This document shows positions 16,123 to 25,165 of a DNA stretch of 45,989 nucleotides, in pieces. The position numbers and the translations under genes were made by a program. Source of the stretch: Burkholderiales bacterium PBB2 (GTDB taxonomy: Bacteria > Pseudomonadota > Gammaproteobacteria > Burkholderiales > Burkholderiaceae_C); NCBI GenBank assembly GCA_002255955.1, contig NKIM01000020.1:1-45989 (forward strand), written 5' to 3'. The notes beneath the pieces are model-generated. The model had not been told where the DNA came from and did no database searches. It was given only the letters and a program-made list of their open reading frames with translations. Positions within the stretch are counted from its first letter, which is position 1. Every line of letters begins with the position of its first letter.

Positions 16123-16521
16123 ATGTCCAAGGATTCCCAAGAACTGCTCCACCACAGCCTGGAGCTGCTCGCCCCGCTGGGGCCGCTGCGCAGCCGACGC
16201 ATGTTTGGCGGCTGGGGCATTTATGTCGACGACATCTTCATCGCCCTGATCGCCTTCGATCAGCTCTACCTGAAAGCCGACGCCGAAAGCCGGCCGCAAT
16301 TCGAAGCCGCCGGCTGCGCGCCCTTCCAGTACGAGCGCGAGGGTCAGGTCTTGAGCCTGGGCTATTTTGTGGCGCCCGAGGAGGCCATGGAGTCGCCGGC
16401 CCTGATGGCGCCCTGGGCGCGCCTGGCCCTCGGTGCAGCGTTGCGGGCGCGGGCGAGCAAGGCCCAGAAACCTGCGGCGAAAAAGAAGCCGGCCGCCGCC
16501 AAGAAGGCAGCGCCGCGCTGA
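16123..16521 (+). CDS. TfoX N-terminal domain protein with Lys/Ala tail
   Basis: A small 132-residue protein. Residues 1-105 match TfoX_N (LLAPLGPLRSRRMFGGWGIYVDDIFIALI...QLYLKAD), and the last ~25 residues are Lys/Ala/Pro-rich (AQKPAAKKKPAAAKKAAPR), resembling a flexible nucleic-acid-binding tail. The C-terminal domain of full TfoX/Sxy competence regulators is absent, so a role in competence cannot be claimed. It is divergent from the cyclo-ligase gene, with 109 bp between them. Confidence 0.85.
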   Translation: MSKDSQELLHHSLELLAPLGPLRSRRMFGGWGIYVDDIFIALIAFDQLYLKADAESRPQFEAAGCAPFQYEREGQVLSLGYFVAPEEAMESPALMAPWARLALGAALRARASKAQKPAAKKKPAAAKKAAPR

Positions 16522-16551
16522 AGTGACGCCTCAGGTTTCAGACTTCAAGCC

Positions 16552-16884
16552 TCAGGCTGCCGCCAAGCCGCCCATGGCATTCCGCTCCTGCGTCGTCGTG
16601 CGCCGCTCACCCAGTCGCGCCTGCAACGCCGGGCAGGCCGAGGGCGGCACCAGCAGCTGAAAATCGGCCTGCGGCCAGGCCTCGATCACCACCTGGCTGC
16701 CCGAGGCCAGGGCCAAGGACTGACCGGCCTGCAGCCAGACATCCTCAGAAGGCGCCTCGGGGCGGCCGGGCTGGGTCAGCCAGAGGCGGCCGCTGCTCAC
16801 GCGCAGCTCGCGCGCCCCGGGGCCGACCTTGAAACTCAGGGCCTCGCCCTCGGCCAGGCGCCACAATGCTTGCGATTCACTCAT
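16552..16884 (-). CDS. DUF2917 domain protein
   Basis: A 110-residue soluble protein of unknown function. The family pattern is visible as LAEGEALSFKVGPGARELRVSSGRLWLTQPG followed by EDVWLQAGQSLALASGSQVVIEAW, a compact all-beta domain. It is divergent from a LysR-type regulator gene with 135 bp between the starts, an arrangement that usually means the regulator controls its neighbour. Confidence 0.85.
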   Translation of the reverse strand: MSESQALWRLAEGEALSFKVGPGARELRVSSGRLWLTQPGRPEAPSEDVWLQAGQSLALASGSQVVIEAWPQADFQLLVPPSACPALQARLGERRTTTQERNAMGGLAAA

Positions 16885-17019
16885 GATTCTTGCTCCCGCT
16901 ATCGGCCCCTTGTGGTGCCGCAGACATTGCGCGCAGCCTCAGAAGCCATGCATGAATCCTAGGGTTCGCCCGGGGCGACGTCCAATGAGACTGTGGGCGG
17001 CGATTGATACCATTCGCGC
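16885..17019. promoter_or_regulatory. Divergent DUF2917 | LysR control region
   Basis: This 135-bp region must contain both promoters and, by analogy with other LysR regulators, a regulator binding site. I cannot assign a specific T-N11-A box with confidence. Confidence 0.35.
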
Positions 17020-18084
17020 ATGAATGGCAACAACCCCAGCGACGCACAGCCCGCTCGGCTGCCCCTGTCCAGCCGGCAGCGGCCGCTGTCCATCGGCCCC
17101 CTGCGCGCCTTCGAGGCGGTGGCGCGGCTGCTCAGCTTTCGCGCCGCGGCCGAAGAACTGCACCTGACCCAATCGGCCATCAGCCGCCAGATCCGATCGC
17201 TCGAAGACGAAATCGGCTGCACCTTGTTCCTGCGCGGCACACGCTTTGTGGAGCTGAGCGCCGACGGCGCCGTGCTGCGCCACCAGGTCCTGCCCCTGCT
17301 CGAACGCCTGGACCAGACGGTGCGCCAAATCCGCCAGTCGCGCGGCCGGCGCGTGGTCAATGTGACCACCTTCGCCTCCTTCGCCTCGCTCTGGCTGATC
17401 CCGCGGCTGGAAGCTTTCCAGCGCGAGCATCCGGACATCGACATCCGCGTCTCGGCCAATGATGTGCTCATCGACCTGGACGACAGCGAGTTCGACGTGG
17501 CCCTGCGCTACATCTCGAAAGAACAGACGCCGCCCGGCGCTGAGCGCCTGTTCGGCGAGACCCTGACCCCGGCCATCGGCCGCTGGGCCGCCGAGCGCGC
17601 CGCGGCCGGCGAGGCCCCGCCCCTGCGCCGGCCGGCCGATCTGGCCGCCTACAGCCTGGCCGAGGAGGACGACTCGCGTGCCAGCACCGAATACCTGGGT
17701 TGGCGCCGCTGGCTGCGCAGCCATGGCGTGGGTGAGCTGCAGCCACGCCGCTGGATGTACCTCAACTTCACCTACCAGCAGGTGCAAGCCGCGCTGGCGG
17801 GTCAGGCGGTGGCCCTGGCGCGCGTGGCCCTGGTCAGCGAGCAGTTGCAGCGTGGCGATCTGGTCGAGCCCTTCGGCCCGGCCGGCCGCATGAGCAGCCC
17901 CATCTCCTACTGGCAGCTGCAGTCACGCCACAGCCGCGAGCGCACCGAAGTGCGCCAGTTCTGCGACTGGATCAGCGCACAGGCGGCGCAGACGCGGGCC
18001 GACATTGGCGAGGCAGAGGCAACAACAGAAGCAGCAGCCGACACAGCAAGCGAATCAGAAAACAAGAGGCCCGCCGAGGCCTGA
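17020..18084 (+). CDS. LysR-family transcriptional regulator (GcvA-like)
   Basis: A 354-residue LysR-type regulator. The winged-helix DNA-binding domain occupies about residues 25-85 (LRAFEAVARLLSFRAAAEELHLTQSAISRQIRSLEDEIGCTLF) and the periplasmic-binding-protein-like effector domain about 110-320 (NVTTFASFASLWLIPRL; SEFDVALRY). An N-terminal Arg/Pro extension (~24 residues) and a C-terminal Ala/Glu/Thr tail (~30 residues) are outside the usual ~300-residue frame. It is divergent from DUF2917 and convergent with the substrate-binding-like gene. The effector is unknown. Confidence 0.94.
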   Translation: MNGNNPSDAQPARLPLSSRQRPLSIGPLRAFEAVARLLSFRAAAEELHLTQSAISRQIRSLEDEIGCTLFLRGTRFVELSADGAVLRHQVLPLLERLDQTVRQIRQSRGRRVVNVTTFASFASLWLIPRLEAFQREHPDIDIRVSANDVLIDLDDSEFDVALRYISKEQTPPGAERLFGETLTPAIGRWAAERAAAGEAPPLRRPADLAAYSLAEEDDSRASTEYLGWRRWLRSHGVGELQPRRWMYLNFTYQQVQAALAGQAVALARVALVSEQLQRGDLVEPFGPAGRMSSPISYWQLQSRHSRERTEVRQFCDWISAQAAQTRADIGEAEATTEAAADTASESENKRPAEA

Positions 18085-18094
18085 GTGAGTCCGG

Positions 18095-18985
18095 CTAGAG
18101 CCGGGCCCAGGATGCCGTCTTGGCATTGAAGAAGCCCGACTGGGTGTAGGCCTTGCGCACCACGCCCTGCTGCAGCAGGCGCTGCAGGCCGATGTCCAGC
18201 GCGCTGCGCAGGCCGAAGCCTTGCGGATGCTCGCGCGCCAGCAGGTAGTGGCGGGTGCCGCGCAGGCTGATCTTGAGGCCCGGGATCGGAACCAGGCGCA
18301 CCTTGCCCACGGTCAGCGACAGATCGGGCGTGGCCTGAAATGGTGCCAGCAACAGATCGGCCCGGCCGGCCTCGATCATGCGCGGCATCAGCTCCCAGTT
18401 GGTGACATGCTGGCGCCGTTGGATGCCCAGCTGCTCCAGCGTCGCCCAGTCGACCACCCAGTTGCGGTTGGACAGCACGCTCAAGGCCTGCACATCAGCC
18501 AGGCTGCGCGCGCTCAGGGCACGGCGGTTGCTCTCGACGGTATACAGGCCGGCCTCGAATTCGCCCATCTGCACCATGGGCCGGCTCAGCATCACGCCCG
18601 GGCCGGCGCCGGCAATGTCCTGCTCCCAGTAGGTGGTGGCGCTGCAAATCAGGCGGCCGGAGCTGATCTCGCGCAAGAGGCGCTCGCCCGAGGGCATGTC
18701 GACAAACTCCAGCGGCTGGGCCCAGCCGCCCAAGGCCAAAGCCTGGTGTAGCAGCACCACCTCGACCACATCGCGGCGCGAGTGCGGGCCGGAAAAATCG
18801 CTCAGGGTCAGCGGGTCCCGGCGGTTCAGGAAACGGCCGTAATCGACCATCACATCGGCCGGCACCGCGGCCTGGATGGAACCCGGCAGCGCCTCGCCCG
18901 CCCGGGCCCAGGATGACGGCAAGACCGCACCGGACAGGGCCGACAGCCCACGGCCCAGGCAGCTCCGGCGGTTCAGCGCGTCCAT
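18095..18985 (-). CDS. Periplasmic substrate-binding-like protein
   Basis: A 296-residue exported protein of the transporter-substrate-binding type 3 fold. The N-terminus MDALNRRSCLGRGLSALSGA...WARA is a signal peptide with a twin-arginine-like RRSCLGRGL, so export could be Tat or Sec. The mature part has the two-lobe pattern, with PLTLSDFSG, EFEAGLYTVESNRRALSARSLADVQAL and GLRSALDIGLQRLLQQGVVRKAYTQSGFF. No transporter membrane or ATPase genes are adjacent, so this may be an orphan binding protein or sensor. It starts 25 bp after the stop of the cyclo-ligase paralogue 2 gene on the same strand. Confidence 0.8.
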   Translation of the reverse strand: MDALNRRSCLGRGLSALSGAVLPSSWARAGEALPGSIQAAVPADVMVDYGRFLNRRDPLTLSDFSGPHSRRDVVEVVLLHQALALGGWAQPLEFVDMPSGERLLREISSGRLICSATTYWEQDIAGAGPGVMLSRPMVQMGEFEAGLYTVESNRRALSARSLADVQALSVLSNRNWVVDWATLEQLGIQRRQHVTNWELMPRMIEAGRADLLLAPFQATPDLSLTVGKVRLVPIPGLKISLRGTRHYLLAREHPQGFGLRSALDIGLQRLLQQGVVRKAYTQSGFFNAKTASWARL

Positions 18986-19010
18986 CAGCGTGCGCAGTCC
19001 ATCAAGCAGC

Positions 19011-19691
19011 TCAAGGCGAAATCACCTCGCGCTCGGTCAGCACCAGGGTCAAGGCCTGGTCATGCGCCTCGACGGCAAAAGACGCTTCGCCCAAGCTCCA
19101 GGCCAGGCCGATACTGGTGACGCCCGGGTGGGCCGCCAGCCAGCGGTCGTAATAGCCGCCGCCATAACCCAGGCGGTAGCCCTCGCGGGTGAAGCCCACG
19201 CAGGGCACCAGCACCACATCGGGCACGAGCACGCCGCCCTTGCTGCTCGGGATGCCGCACTCGTCCAGCAGCGCCGGCGCCGGGCCGTCGAGCGGGCCAT
19301 CCCAGCGGCGGTAGTCCATGCGGCGCGGCGATTTGTAGGCGTAAGGCAGGGCGAACTGCAGGGGCTCGGCCTGGCCGTCATCGTCGAACTCGTCATCCTC
19401 TTCGTCCGCTTCAGTTTCGGCCTCAGACTCCAACATGGCGGTCAAATTCAGCAGATGCGGGGCCGGGTTGAACTCGCCGTCCAGCGGCCAGTAAATGCCC
19501 AGACATTGCGGCGCCAGCTGGCGCAGCAGCTCGCGCAGATGCTGGCCGAGGGCGGCGCTGGCGGCATGGGCGGCCGGCGTGGCCAGCCAGGCGCTGCGCT
19601 GGGCCAACAATTGCGCGCGCAGGGCTGGCCGCTCGTGCGACAGTGTGGTGTGGCTGGGTGCAGACGACGAAGCCGGTGTGGGGTTGCTCAT
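19011..19691 (-). CDS. 5-formyltetrahydrofolate cyclo-ligase family protein (paralogue 2)
   Basis: The second cyclo-ligase family gene in the window, 226 residues. Motifs are YWPLDGEFNPAP, GVLVPDVVLVPCVGFTREGYRLGYGGGYYDRWLA and LVLTEREV, all closer to the canonical family than in paralogue 1 (GYYDRW intact). An acidic insertion near residues 88-108 (ESEAETEADEEDDEFDDDGQ) lengthens it beyond the usual ~190-200. TGAGGA lies about 10 bases before the ATG. It is divergent from slt with only 52 bp between the starts. With its canonical motifs this copy is the better candidate for the main enzyme (inference). Confidence 0.92.
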   Translation of the reverse strand: MSNPTPASSSAPSHTTLSHERPALRAQLLAQRSAWLATPAAHAASAALGQHLRELLRQLAPQCLGIYWPLDGEFNPAPHLLNLTAMLESEAETEADEEDDEFDDDGQAEPLQFALPYAYKSPRRMDYRRWDGPLDGPAPALLDECGIPSSKGGVLVPDVVLVPCVGFTREGYRLGYGGGYYDRWLAAHPGVTSIGLAWSLGEASFAVEAHDQALTLVLTEREVISP

Positions 19692-19743
19692 GTGCGGGGT
19701 TCCTCAGGCCAGCGATGCCATCCGGCCCGCCTGAATCATTGAG

Positions 19744-21960
19744 ATGGCAGCAAAAAAGACCGAAGAAAGCAGTGGGACCATGTTCTTGGCAGTATATGAA
19801 GCAGAAGTCCGGCCTCAGGCTGGGGAAGCCCCCGATCGTCGTGCGCGTCGCGCACGCCCGCTGAGCCTGGCGCTGGCCTGCGCTGTGAGCGTCTGGCTGG
19901 CGGCCGGCATCACACCGGCAGTGGCCCAGACCCAGCCCGCAGCCACCAGCAGCGCCAGCGCCAACCCCGAGCTGATCCTGGACGCGCAAGACGCGCTGCG
20001 CCAGAAAAACCGCGCCCGACTCTCGGCCCTGAACGTGGCCGCGCAGGAGCTCAAGCACCCGCTCGCCCCTTGGGTGGATTACTGGCAGATCGGCCAGCGC
20101 CTGGCCGAGGCCACCCAGCCCGAGCTGGACGCCTTCTATGCCCGCTGGCCCGGCACCTACGTCGAAGACCGGCTGCGCAACGACTGGCTGCTGGAGCTGG
20201 GCCGCCGCCGCGACTGGAAGAACTTCGCCAACGATCACAGCCGCTACCAGATGCGCGACGACCGCGAGGTCGCCTGCTACGCCCTGCTGGCCGAGCATTT
20301 CAACGGCCGGCCGGTGGCGCGCGAATCGGCCCGCGCCGCCTGGCTGGCCCAGCGTGAGGCCGGCGAAGGCTGCGGCCTGCTGGCCAGCACCTGGTTGGAC
20401 AACAAGCAGTTCAGCCCCGCCGACATCTGGCTCAAGCTGCGCCTCTCGGTCGAGTCGCTCAAGCTGGCGACCGCACGCCAGTCCGCCAGCCTGCTGGGCA
20501 AGCCGGTGGAGCTGGCCCTCAAGGACATCCTCGACAACCCTACGCGCTATCTGGCGCGCAAGGCTCGCGGCGGCCCGCGCCTGCACACCGAGCTGGTGAC
20601 CCTGGGCCTGATGCGCCTGGCCGCCGCCGACCCGAGCGCCGCCGCAGAAAGCCTGAGCAAGCGCTGGGAGCGGGAGCTGCCGCCCGATCTGCAGGCCTGG
20701 GCCTGGGCCCAGATCGGCCGCCAGGCGGCCTTCAAGCTGCAGCCCGAGGCCAGCGAATACTTCGAGCGCGCGCTCAAGCTGCAAGGCCGGCACACGCCCG
20801 AATGGAGCGAGGAGACGCGCGCCTGGATCGTGCGCGCCGCCTTGCGCAGCGGCCGCTGGACCCAGGCCCTGCAAGGCCTGGATCTGCTGACCGGCGCCGA
20901 CGAGGGCCAGCGTGAAGGCCGTGAAGCCCGCGAGGCACGCCAGGCACGCGAGCTGCGCGAAGCGCGCGATCTGCCGCCCTGGCCCTACTGGCGCGCTCGC
21001 GCCCTGCTGGCCACAGCCGCCCCGGGCGCCGCGGGCGAGGCCCAGCGCGAGGACGGCCGCAAGCTGCTGCGTGCCATGGCCGAGGCGCCGCAAGCCGGCC
21101 TGCATTACTACGGCCGCCTGGCCGCCGAAGAGCTGGGGCTCACGCCCACGCTGCCGGCAGCCCCCAGCCCGCTGAGCCCGGCCGAGCGCAACCAGGCGCA
21201 GAACCACGCGGGATTGAGCCGCGCCCTGCTGCTGATCACCTCCGGCCTGCGCAATGAAGGCAACCGCGAGTGGAACTTCTCCCTGCGCGGACTGAACGAC
21301 CGCGAGCTGCGCGCCGCCGCCCAGCTGGCCTGCGAGCGCGAGCTCTGGGATCGCTGCATCAACAGCAGCGACCGCAGCCGCCAGGAGTTCGACCTGGCCC
21401 AGCGCTTCCCCACGCCCTTCCGCAACGCCTTGCTCAGCCAGGCCCGCGAGGCCGGCCTGGACCCGGCCTTCGTCTACGGCCTGATCCGCCAGGAGTCGCG
21501 CTTCATTGCCGACGCCCGCTCGTCCGTCGGCGCCTCGGGCCTGATGCAGGTGATGCCGGCCACGGCGCGCTGGACGGCCAAGAAGGCCGGCCTCAGCTAC
21601 AGCCCCGAGCTGATGAAGACGCAAGACTTCAATCTGCGCATCGGCACCCATTACCTGAAGCTGGTGCTTGATGACTTCGGCGGCTCCTACGCCATGGCCG
21701 CGGCTGCTTACAACGCCGGCCCGGGCCGCCCGCGCCGCTGGCGCGATGGCCCTGTGCTGGAGGCGGCCATCTGGGCCGAGAACGTGCCCTTCCTGGAAAC
21801 CCGCGACTATGTGAAGAAGGTGCTGACCAACAGCGCCGTCTACGCCCAGCTGCTGGGCCTGGGCCCCGAAGCCAGCAGCCTCAAGGCCCGCCTGGGCCGC
21901 AGCATCGGCCCGCGCACCGCGGGCGCCGACATCGTCCCCGAGGAGCAGCCCCTGCCATGA
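19744..21960 (+). CDS. slt: Soluble lytic murein transglycosylase (Slt70-like)
   Basis: Periplasmic enzyme cleaving peptidoglycan to 1,6-anhydro-muropeptides. It has up to 738 residues. A hydrophobic export segment at about residues 38-60 (LSLALACAVSVWLAAGITPAVA) follows a long Arg-rich N-region, so the start may be downstream; the next ATG is 19780. The alpha-superhelical U/L domain covers ~75-560 and the SLT catalytic domain ~565-700. The catalytic Glu is E584 (GLIRQESRF), followed by GASGLMQVMPATA and AAAYNAGPGRPRRW. A charged low-complexity stretch, REGREAREARQARELREARD, lies near residue 390. The stop overlaps the next gene by 4 bases. Confidence 0.95.
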   Translation: MAAKKTEESSGTMFLAVYEAEVRPQAGEAPDRRARRARPLSLALACAVSVWLAAGITPAVAQTQPAATSSASANPELILDAQDALRQKNRARLSALNVAAQELKHPLAPWVDYWQIGQRLAEATQPELDAFYARWPGTYVEDRLRNDWLLELGRRRDWKNFANDHSRYQMRDDREVACYALLAEHFNGRPVARESARAAWLAQREAGEGCGLLASTWLDNKQFSPADIWLKLRLSVESLKLATARQSASLLGKPVELALKDILDNPTRYLARKARGGPRLHTELVTLGLMRLAAADPSAAAESLSKRWERELPPDLQAWAWAQIGRQAAFKLQPEASEYFERALKLQGRHTPEWSEETRAWIVRAALRSGRWTQALQGLDLLTGADEGQREGREAREARQARELREARDLPPWPYWRARALLATAAPGAAGEAQREDGRKLLRAMAEAPQAGLHYYGRLAAEELGLTPTLPAAPSPLSPAERNQAQNHAGLSRALLLITSGLRNEGNREWNFSLRGLNDRELRAAAQLACERELWDRCINSSDRSRQEFDLAQRFPTPFRNALLSQAREAGLDPAFVYGLIRQESRFIADARSSVGASGLMQVMPATARWTAKKAGLSYSPELMKTQDFNLRIGTHYLKLVLDDFGGSYAMAAAAYNAGPGRPRRWRDGPVLEAAIWAENVPFLETRDYVKKVLTNSAVYAQLLGLGPEASSLKARLGRSIGPRTAGADIVPEEQPLP

Positions 21961-22973
21961 GCATCGCCATCGATTCCAGCACCCCGTCCGTCCTGATCCT
22001 GGGCGGCAGCGGCTTCATCGGCCGCGCCCTGTGCGAGCAGCTGGTGCAGGCCCACGGCGGCCGCGCCCGCATCACCGTGCCGACGCGCCGCCTGGGCCAT
22101 GCGCCGGGATTGCAGGCCATCCAAAGCCTGCCCGGGCTGACCGTGCTGCAGGCCGATGTGCACCGGCCCGAGACCCTGCAAGCCCTGGTGACCGGCCACG
22201 AGGTGGTGGTCAATCTGATCGCCATCCTGCAGGGCAACGAGGCCCAGTTCCAGCGCAACCATGTGCAGCTGCCGCGCCAGATCGCGGCCGCCTGTCGGGC
22301 GGCCGGCGTGCGCCGCCTGATCCACGTCAGCGCCCTCGGCGTGGGCGCCACGGTCGATGGGCAGACCGAGGGCCCTTCGCGTTATCTGCGCTCCAAGGCC
22401 GGAGGCGAGGCGGTGCTGCAGACCTCGCCCGATCTGGATCTCAGCATCCTGCGCCCCTCGGTGGTCTTCGGCGCGGGCGATCGCTTCGTCAATCTCTTCG
22501 CCAAGCTGCAAGCCCTGTTCCCGCTGATGCCGCTGGCCGGTGCCGAGTCGCGTTTTCAGCCGGTCTGGGTCGAGGACGTGGCGGCCGCCATCCGGCGCTG
22601 CATCGCCGACCCGGCCACCATCGGACAGACTTACGAGATCGCCGGCCCCGAGGTGCTGAGCCTGGCCGAGATCGTGCGCCGGGCCGGCCGCTGGAGCGGC
22701 CATCCGCGCCCCATCCTGCCCCTGCCCGCGCCCCTGGCCTGGGCACAGGCGCTGATGATGGAGCTGATGCCTGGCGAGCCGCTGATGTCGCGTGACAACC
22801 TGGGCTCCATGCGCGTGCCGAATGTGGCGGGCGCCGCGGGCCCGGCCCTGCCGGGCCTGGCCGCGCTGGGCATCACGCCCAGCGCCATGGCGGCCGTGGC
22901 GCCCGACTACCTGCGGCCCGAGCAACAAGGCTGCGGGCGGCTCGATGCCTGGCGCATGAAGGCCGGACGCTGA
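21957..22973 (+). CDS. NDUFA9-like NAD(P)-binding epimerase/dehydratase family protein
   Basis: A 338-residue atypical short-chain dehydrogenase. The N-terminal NAD(P)-binding motif is LILGGSGFIGRAL (residues 13-25), with VVVNLIAILQG, RLIHVSALGVGA, SRYLRSKAGGEAVL (YxxxK-like) and ILRPSVVFGAGDRFVNLF downstream. These match the group annotated as complex I NDUFA9-like, but bacterial members are not proven complex I subunits. The ATGA overlap with slt implies co-expression. The function is uncertain; nucleotide-sugar or quinone-related reductase activity cannot be excluded. Confidence 0.85.
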   Translation: MSIAIDSSTPSVLILGGSGFIGRALCEQLVQAHGGRARITVPTRRLGHAPGLQAIQSLPGLTVLQADVHRPETLQALVTGHEVVVNLIAILQGNEAQFQRNHVQLPRQIAAACRAAGVRRLIHVSALGVGATVDGQTEGPSRYLRSKAGGEAVLQTSPDLDLSILRPSVVFGAGDRFVNLFAKLQALFPLMPLAGAESRFQPVWVEDVAAAIRRCIADPATIGQTYEIAGPEVLSLAEIVRRAGRWSGHPRPILPLPAPLAWAQALMMELMPGEPLMSRDNLGSMRVPNVAGAAGPALPGLAALGITPSAMAAVAPDYLRPEQQGCGRLDAWRMKAGR

Positions 22974-23116
22974 GGCCATGCCCGCGCCTGATTGATGCAG
23001 CCCAGGCATCAAAGCCATGCATGAATATCAGCGGCCTGGCGTTCAGATTCAGCGGCTTGCCTCGCTAAGCTGGGCGGCTGTTCACCCCCATCCGACGACT
23101 TGAAAGTGCCCACCCC

Positions 23117-23797
23117 ATGAAGCTCTACATCGGCAACAAGAACTACTCCTCCTGGTCCATGAGGCCTTGGGTGCTGCTCAAGGCCTTCGGCATCCCCTTC
23201 GAGGAGGTCAAGCTGCGTTTTGATTTCAGCCCCGGCTCGGCCTTCTACCAGGCCCTGGCGGCGCTGACGCCGGTGGGCAAGGTGCCGCTGATGGTGGAGG
23301 ACGACGGCTTCGTCATCTGGGACACCCTGGCCATCACCGAGACCCTGGCCGAGCAGCACCCCGAGCACGCCATCTGGCCGCGCGACGCGCGCCAGCGCGC
23401 CCGCGCCCGCAGCGTTTGCGCCGAGATGCATGCCGGCTTCAGCGCCCTGCGCAGCCTGTGCCCGATGAACATCGACGCAGACTTGCGGGCCGTGGGCGCC
23501 CGCCTGATGGCCACCGAGCCCAAGCTCAAGGCCGACCTCGCTCGCGTGGATGCGCTCTGGAGCGAGGCCCTGGCCGCCAGCGGCGGGCCCTTCCTCTTCG
23601 GAGCCTTCAGTGCGGCCGATGCCTACTTCGCGCCGGTGGTGATGCGCGCGACCCGCTACGGCCTGCCGCTGTCCGCTGCGGCAAGCGCTTATGTTCAGGC
23701 CATCGAGGCGCACCCGGCGGTGCAGGCCTTCGTGGCCGACGCCGTGGCCGAGCGCGATTTCATCGCCGAAGACGAACCCTACCGGACCCAAGCCTGA
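23117..23797 (+). CDS. Glutathione S-transferase family protein
   Basis: A 226-residue GST-fold protein. The N-terminal thioredoxin-like domain begins [21 protein letters not shown], with a probable catalytic Ser in SSWSMRPW, followed by [30 protein letters not shown] (cis-Pro and glutathione-binding Asp/Thr region). The C-terminal helical domain runs from about residue 90 with [19 protein letters not shown]. It lies 8 bp upstream of cca and probably shares its transcript. Substrate unknown. Confidence 0.92.
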   Translation: MKLYIGNKNYSSWSMRPWVLLKAFGIPFEEVKLRFDFSPGSAFYQALAALTPVGKVPLMVEDDGFVIWDTLAITETLAEQHPEHAIWPRDARQRARARSVCAEMHAGFSALRSLCPMNIDADLRAVGARLMATEPKLKADLARVDALWSEALAASGGPFLFGAFSAADAYFAPVVMRATRYGLPLSAAASAYVQAIEAHPAVQAFVADAVAERDFIAEDEPYRTQA

Positions 23798-23805
23798 GTG
23801 TGCCC

Positions 23806-25029
23806 ATGGCGACGATGAAGTCCTACCTGGTCGGCGGCGCGGTGCGCGACGCCCTGCTGAGCTGGCCGGTCAAGGACCGCGACTGGGTCGTCGTGGGCGC
23901 CGACCCGGCTGCCATGCGCGCGGCCGGCTACCAGGCCGTGGGCCGCGACTTCCCGGTCTTTCTGCACCCCGAGACGCATGAGGAGTACGCCCTCGCCCGC
24001 ACCGAGCGCAAGACCGCGCCGGGCTACCACGGCTTTGCCTTCCATGCCGCGCCCGATGTGACCTTGGAGCAAGACCTGGCCCGGCGCGACCTCACGATCA
24101 ATGCCATGGCGCAAGACGCCAACGGCCAGATCATCGACCCCTACGGCGGCCAGCGCGATCTGGCCGCACGGGTGCTGCGCCATGTCTCGCCCGCCTTTGC
24201 CGAAGACCCCGTGCGCATCCTGCGCCTGGCCCGATTCGCCGCCCGTTTTGAGGGCTTCACCGTGGCGCCGGAAACCCTGGCCCTGATGCGCGAGATGGTG
24301 GCAGCCGGCGAGGTCGATGCCCTGGTGGCCGAGCGGGTCTGGCAGGAGTTCGCCAAAGGCCTGATGGAGGCGCAGCCGGCCCGCATGATCGAGGTGCTGC
24401 GCGACTGCGGCGCCCTGGCCCGCCTGGCTCCCGAGCTGGAGGCTTTGTTCGGCGTGCCCCAGCCGCCCGCCCACCACCCCGAGGTGGACACCGGCATCCA
24501 TGTGCTGATGGTGCTGCGGCAATGCGCGCGCCAGCAGGCGCCGCTGACCGTGCGCTACGCCAGCCTCTGCCACGACCTGGGCAAGGGCCTGACCCCGGCC
24601 GATGTGCTGCCCCGCCACATCGGTCACGAGGGCCGCGGCCTGCCCCTGGTGCGGCGCCTGAGCGAACGCTGGCGCGTGCCCAGCGATTGCCGCGAGCTGG
24701 CCGAGCTGGTCGCCCGCGAACACACCCATGTGCACCAGAGCGAAAGCTTCAGCCCCGAAGCCCGCCTGCGTCTGATGGAACGCTGCGACGCCTGGCGCCG
24801 CCCCGAGCGTTTCGAGCAACTGCTCTGGGCCTGCGAATGCGACGCCCGCGGCCGCCTGGGCCTGGAAGACCGGCCCTACCCGCAGCGTGACAAGCTGCTG
24901 CAAGACCTGCGCGCCGTGCAGGCGGTGGACCTGGCGGCCATGAGCGCGCAGGCGCTGGCCGAGGGGCGCCGGGGGCCGGAGATCGGCCGGGCGGTGCAGC
25001 GGGCGAGGCTGGCGGCCTTGGGCGTTTGA
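23806..25029 (+). CDS. cca: Multifunctional CCA-adding enzyme (tRNA nucleotidyltransferase)
   Basis: Adds or repairs the 3'-CCA of tRNA. It has 407 residues. The nucleotidyltransferase head shows [25 protein letters not shown], with the metal-binding DxD in KDRDW, then [11 protein letters not shown] and [18 protein letters not shown]. The C-terminal HD phosphohydrolase domain is present ([26 protein letters not shown]), as in the E. coli multifunctional type. The start is taken as ATG 23806; ATG 23815 would match the E. coli start ([12 protein letters not shown]) and is also plausible. Confidence 0.96.
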   Translation: MATMKSYLVGGAVRDALLSWPVKDRDWVVVGADPAAMRAAGYQAVGRDFPVFLHPETHEEYALARTERKTAPGYHGFAFHAAPDVTLEQDLARRDLTINAMAQDANGQIIDPYGGQRDLAARVLRHVSPAFAEDPVRILRLARFAARFEGFTVAPETLALMREMVAAGEVDALVAERVWQEFAKGLMEAQPARMIEVLRDCGALARLAPELEALFGVPQPPAHHPEVDTGIHVLMVLRQCARQQAPLTVRYASLCHDLGKGLTPADVLPRHIGHEGRGLPLVRRLSERWRVPSDCRELAELVAREHTHVHQSESFSPEARLRLMERCDAWRRPERFEQLLWACECDARGRLGLEDRPYPQRDKLLQDLRAVQAVDLAAMSAQALAEGRRGPEIGRAVQRARLAALGV

Positions 25030-25165
25030 GGGCCGAGGGGCCACCGCTTCCGCCACCTGCCAGACGGACTACGGCACCGCCCCTGTCCCGCGTCGGCTTG
25101 TCAAACTGCGCTGCCAGACTGCGCCGAGCGCGCCGGCATCCTCCTTCGCGCGCTGCCGACGAAAG

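Noticed and set aside
16123-16521. Competence regulator TfoX/Sxy
   Set aside because: Only the N-terminal domain is present, with a Lys/Ala tail; stand-alone TfoX_N proteins are common and not linked to competence by sequence alone.
19423-21651. Very long open frame (742 codons) antisense to slt
   Set aside because: It has a Gly/Ala/Gln-rich shadow composition; the plus-strand slt has a signal peptide, catalytic motif and family length.
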